A program made the position numbers and the translations under genes. The notes beneath the pieces are model-generated. The model made no database searches. It saw nothing but the letters and a program-made list of their open reading frames with translations, and was not told the DNA's origin. A stretch of DNA of 64,000 bases. Origin: Stratiolaelaps scimitus. Taxonomy: Eukaryota > Arthropoda > Arachnida > Mesostigmata > Laelapidae. The DNA lies in NCBI GenBank assembly GCA_019614645.1, contig JABWDB010000004.1, positions 10,664,001 through 10,728,000 on the forward strand. The letters are read 5' to 3'. Numbering within the stretch: position 1 is the first letter of the stretch; each line of letters begins with the position of its first letter. Of this stretch, positions 60,151-64,000 are shown piece after piece.

Positions 60151-60892
60151 AATAATTCCTAATTATTGTATGGTTGAATAAATTATTCAGTGCCTCGAAT
60201 AGTGTCGAGGGTAAGTTTTAAAGTCATAGCAATAACAACTTTTAAATTTCAAACATTAAAACACTGAAAGTAACTGCCGGCATGATGATTACTAATAAGG
60301 ACCATAGGCCAAGTCTGTTTGTCCGGATCTATGCATTTTCCTGCAAACGTCGATTATTGATGTTGCTCGTGGCTTGAACTGCCAGGTTGCGGGTACAAGC
60401 GCCGTCCAGAAATGCAATGTGGTAATTCCAAAAATTATGTGGGTCGGGCAGCGAAATATTACTAGTAAAAAAATATAATACGTAATAGTATGTATAATAT
60501 TAATTTGTGAAACGCACATAATATATTTCAATAAACGACGTTAATGATTGCTTAAGGTAAAATATTATTGATAGATTTCTGTGTATAGCTTAGGTAAGCT
60601 GCCCGCTGGTGTGCTGGTGCCGGTGACGGAAACCTTAACGGATTATATTGATAGAATAGCATAGTTACTATTAGAAGAGGAAGTTCAGAGCAGTCGATCT
60701 TCATGATTACACATATAACATAATAGCAAATACACTGATGGATTTGCCCCTGCCGCTATTGTATTCTTGTATCGCTCGACGCATCTTCGAAAGCCTGTCA
60801 GAAAGGGTCCCATCGTATTTTCAATACTGATCATGGCAGAGGAGCTTTCTACGAAGGACTACAACATGATTTCCATGAACTGTTCAAAGCCG

Positions 60893-60975
60893 GAGGCCGC
60901 AAGTTCGAGTCCCACGACCTAAACTAAACTTTTTTCGGGCTGACTCTCAGCGAGTCCCACGACCTGAGGTAAGCT
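60893..60975 (+). repeat. SINE-like B-box fragment with local duplication
   Basis: gcaagttcgagtcccacgac is B-box-like. The block gagtcccacgacct followed by taaactaaac-like sequence recurs about 45 bp later as gagtcccacgacctgagg, a short tandem duplication. Confidence 0.45.
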
Positions 60976-61929
60976 AAACGTGATCAAAAATGGCACCTTG
61001 TCTACCTGTGCCTTTCACCTCTTCGGTAGTATTGAGTTATGCATGAGCACATTTTGCCATTTGACTACAGCTGGTCGAGCGATGGCCCAACGGCTTTTTA
61101 AGGTCTTCACTTAGCTTCAGCCTCGTTTGCACGAGTCTAGACATTTTAAGATCAATAAACATTTTGAACTGTCTTTCTAGGAATTCATTTGTAAGTGACA
61201 CCTGTCTTTGACCGAGTCACACTACACCCACTTCATTACTGATATGATATACGCCTAAAGTGATTTTTCCCGTGCTCAATAGAGATATGTTTTTTTTAGA
61301 TACCACGCCGTGGTGTTGACGGCTGGTGGTGGTAAGTCGACCATCAGGTACCAATTAGATAACGTATTGCGTTGGTGCAGGCCAATTTTGATATTGCATG
61401 TAATTCAATTCAAACTCAAATTGCGGTTAATTCTTCGAGCTGCAATTTTGCCACGATTACGGCCCTGTGAGTTTGTTGTATAGCACGTCAAGCTGCAATC
61501 AGTGAAGGATCATCTGTCCAAAGAATAGCGCTCACTGTTCTCGTATATTGGTGTGCATATCACACTATCTAAAGGATCGAATCCACAAAATTTAAATTCA
61601 GAGTATAAGTGGAAATAATTAATGACCCACAAAAATTAAACTCGAACGATCTCAAACTTACCTTACAGTGTTTTGGATCGCTTACAAGATTCTGGAATAC
61701 TCGCCTTCACGTACATTTGTATTTATAGAAAATCAGGAGAGAAGTAGAATTACACGGAAAATACGTGGCGGTTCCGGCTCGAATGAGCCCACCGGACGTA
61801 CGAAGAACTGAAAAGCGTTATTCGAAATTTTCACAGTTTGATTTATGGCTGTCCAAGAACTCACCGTTGCGAAATTTGACTTGACATCCGACTTTATAGT
61901 AAAAAAAAAACAGGGTTTACTTTCTGTAA

Positions 61930-62157
61930 CTAATTAATTACTACGCTGAAGCCGCCAACAGCAATCGCAATCTTGCTTCCGGCCGCGTCCACTTGTCCCG
62001 AACAGAATGCCAGCTGTTCATTAAACGATGAACATACAACCGCAACATAATGAATCGATGCATCGCTGCTGCCCTCATCCCAGTCAAGGATAACATTGTT
62101 GGGATTAATTGAAATGACTGTATGAGCGTAGAGAGATTTCACTAATGGGATGTCTTG
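61930..62157 (-). CDS. Possible terminal exon with fibronectin-III-like character
   Basis: A minus frame opens after acceptor-like AAATTAAG at 62158 and runs about 75 codons to a stop at 61930. It has VISINPNNVILDWDEG, then HYVAVVCSSF, a spacing of Trp and Tyr reminiscent of fibronectin type III strands B and C. No ATG starts it. An upstream coding-like stretch lies at 62255-62521. The assignment is weak. Confidence 0.3.
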   Translation of the reverse strand, partial: QDIPLVKSLYAHTVISINPNNVILDWDEGSSDASIHYVAVVCSSFNEQLAFCSGQVDAAGSKIAIAVGGFSVVIN

Positions 62158-62254
62158 CTTAATTTAGCCCTAGCTAGTCCCTTGCCGTTGGAGGTTAACA
62201 GCATTGGTGGCTTGCGTGACTGAAACTGGATTGCATTGCACATGTAACAACTAA

Positions 62255-62521
62255 TTAGCAGGGGCTTAGCTGTCCAACGTGAGGGCAGTGAGGGTCCGAG
62301 TATTGGTCGAAGTCATGCCCTGGACAACCGCACAGGATCGAATGCTCTAAGCTATTCCATGGGTGAAGTGGGTGTCGGCAGTGTACATACATAGTAGAGA
62401 TATCCGTAGGTTTGGGCCGGGACGGCTGGCTCACATGGGACAGATCGTACACGTCAACTATCCTGCGTATGTGCGTCGTGGCATTCGAATTAGATACAAT
62501 ATTCAATGACAGTATGCACAC
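62255..62521 (-). CDS. Possible exon encoding a Cys/His-rich segment
   Basis: An open minus frame of 88 codons with no ATG. It encodes RRIVDVYDLSHVSQPSRPKP, then MYVHCRHPLHPW and CGCPGHDFDQYSDPHCPHV, dense in His, Cys and Pro. I do not recognise the family. It precedes 61930-62157 in transcript order, so the two could belong to one gene entering from the right edge. A donor could not be fixed. Confidence 0.25.
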   Translation of the reverse strand: MCILSLNIVSNSNATTHIRRIVDVYDLSHVSQPSRPKPTDISTMYVHCRHPLHPWNSLEHSILCGCPGHDFDQYSDPHCPHVGQLSPC

Positions 62522-62646
62522 GAATTTACCGATACGTTCGACGCGTAGACAGCCAGAAAAATGCCGGTTATGGTTGAGTTAGACGCTAACTTTAAGATTA
62601 TTTCGTAGACACACCTGATATTGCCGAACAATTCGTGTATTTAACA

Positions 62647-62647
<1 letters not shown>

Positions 62648-62672
<25 letters not shown>
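62648..62672. repeat. TA microsatellite
   Basis: Uninterrupted TA tract. Confidence 0.9.
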
Positions 62673-62677
<5 letters not shown>

Positions 62678-62979
62678 TCAGAAACACAGAGCAAAGATTC
62701 GTTGGCAGGTTGTGCAGGCTCATATCCTGTCGGGGCCGCTGGGACAAGCTACAGAAGAAAGTCCATTATTTAATCGAATTACTGGTTTGGCTCAAATAAG
62801 CACAAGTACATTCTCGGAGAGATGATCTTGTCGAACGTTCCGATGGCGATAGGCAAAGTTAATGGGGTAAAAAAAGAAAAAAAATCCGGGCTGACTCACA
62901 GCCAACAATTACAGTCCACGGTTCAACTGCTTTCGGCATTGCTTCATAAGGCGGACCCCTTTAAATGCAAATGTACAAT

Positions 62980-63068
62980 GGTGGGGATCGAACCCGTGCA
63001 CCTGCGTGTTGCACTCCTTCGATTGCAACGCAGATGCACACGAATGCACCACGCCATCGGGCTCGCTC
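62980..63068 (-). repeat. tRNA-derived SINE or tRNA-like pseudogene
   Basis: The reverse complement starts gcccgatggcgtggtgcatt (A-box) and ends gggttcgatccccacca (perfect B-box). The 89-bp spacing and the long middle part are not those of a standard tRNA, although a tRNA with a long variable arm cannot be ruled out by eye. Confidence 0.55.
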
Positions 63069-64000
63069 GTTGGGCACTTACAAATCAAAACTATAACGCC
63101 ACTGGGCTAAACACCTCACTGTGTAAAACAAATTTTATCTCTAGCCATAAGTAACCTAGCACTCATCCAGTGGCTTCAGAGGATATTTTGCTCGTACTTG
63201 CGGACCTGATAAGGTCTACAATAAGGTTTGTAGGTTAAATCGACTGATTTTAGTAGACAACCTTGGCCTTGATGTTTCCCACTTTTCTTAGCTCTGCCAC
63301 CTAATGGCTATGCTTATTCAGGCCTTGACACACCTTTCTGGTGTTGATCGTCATCGATACAATGTATCTAATCGTGATATTAATTGGTCAACTACTTTTT
63401 CAATTGATGGCTATCTAAGGCGAAACATTGTCCAGACTCCTTGCCCTTGGGCTGTCCCCCGGAACGTGAGCGGAAAGCCAGGCCTGCTTGCTCCAACAAT
63501 TGAAAATCGAACAACGGGGCCATCATTTGGCCTCTTTGACTCCTAAGAATCGAGCCTTGCGAGCCCTTAGTCGACTCATGTTGGCTGGCCGACATCGCCA
63601 ATACATCGACAGCTTTACCAGGACAACTACTTGACTTTTTAGGGCTTAACGAAGGAGGAGCGGGCGTGGTCTGCATTTCGGCCCTCGGACAGGATGACGC
63701 AGAACAGTATCACAATGATGAACGAACAACATTAGCGACGTACTCAAGCAAAGTTCGAGTCGGAATAGTGTGTGCCACAATAAGCCCCAATTTCAGCACG
63801 CCGAGATATGAGAGAAAGGATGACGAAGCGAGAGAGAGAGACACACGGAGAGCTGAGAAAGTTTCACAAGTGAAGGTCCCTTGTGGAACTGTCGATAAGC
63901 GAGAGCCTGACAGAACCACTCCACTTACATTTAAACGTGAGGCCAAACGCTGGACAACCTAGCAATTTCCACCGGCGAATGCATACACGTTCGTAATCAC
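63069..64000. other. Right edge, no supported gene
   Basis: Several ORFs of 78-98 codons occur on both strands in 63300-63960, overlapping in different frames and without recognisable domains. The GC-richer block 63440-63960 could be a promoter or first-exon region of a gene beyond the window. Confidence 0.35.

Larger units (their letters stand above)
59710..61929. other. Intergenic region with repeats
   Basis: The first 300 bp upstream of the TrpRS gene are GC-richer and may hold its promoter. The rest contains an inverted copy of the dispersed GC-rich repeat (60045-60150), a B-box fragment near 60900 and no supported coding exon. Confidence 0.45.

Noticed and set aside
62980..63068. Functional tRNA gene
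   Set aside because: A and B boxes are good, but the total length and middle region do not give a clear cloverleaf by eye, so it is called SINE-like.
63300..63962. Plus and minus ORFs of 78-98 codons at the right edge
   Set aside because: They overlap one another, share no motif with any family I know, and have no clear splice sites.

Overview
The window is eukaryotic nuclear DNA. It has split genes with GT-AG introns of roughly 50 to 1,500 bp, many TA and TAA microsatellites, tRNA-derived SINE-like pieces, and no operon-like packing. The gene set (DAXX, THADA, FEM1, a mitochondrial TrpRS, and the intron-containing 'putative phosphoenolpyruvate synthase' common in arthropods) points to an arthropod. 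A mesostigmatan mite or tick-like arachnid fits best, but that assignment is inference. Every gene I could recognise lies on the minus strand.

Layout, left to right. 65-2270: C-terminal exons of an unrecognised acidic, low-complexity protein with a 12-codon tandem repeat. 2430-14993, plus a probable 5' exon at 19233-19409: a large gene for a PEP-synthase / rifampin-phosphotransferase-like enzyme with an ATP-grasp part and a C-terminal phosphohistidine domain. 19410-20540: CpG-richer DNA, a promoter candidate for that gene. 20540-24069: repeats. 24070-25722: a single-exon, divergent FEM1 homologue. 27242-27516: an unassigned terminal exon. 27589-30744: a six-exon gene for a 224-aa single-pass membrane protein. 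32355-36937: a seven-exon DAXX-like histone chaperone. 37000-42830: mostly non-coding, with one unexplained ORF. 42864-43058: a 64-aa secreted peptide. 44751-57158: a 24-exon THADA (Trm732) homologue of about 1,663 aa. 58636-59646: a single-exon mitochondrial tryptophanyl-tRNA synthetase. 61930-62521: possible exons of another minus-strand gene near the window edge.

Exon models were built by reading frame, splice dinucleotides and phase. For THADA, DAXX, the membrane protein and almost all of the PEPS-like gene the exon lengths close in phase, which is strong internal support. Functional links between the genes are loose. THADA and TrpRS both serve tRNA biology, and DAXX and FEM1 act in chromatin and protein turnover, but nothing here shows co-regulation beyond shared strand. 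The most unusual items are the bacterial-type ATP-grasp/phosphohistidine enzyme carried as an intron-rich animal gene, repeated use of the atypical 5' splice site GTTCGT, the novel small membrane protein, and a dispersed GC-rich repeat family.
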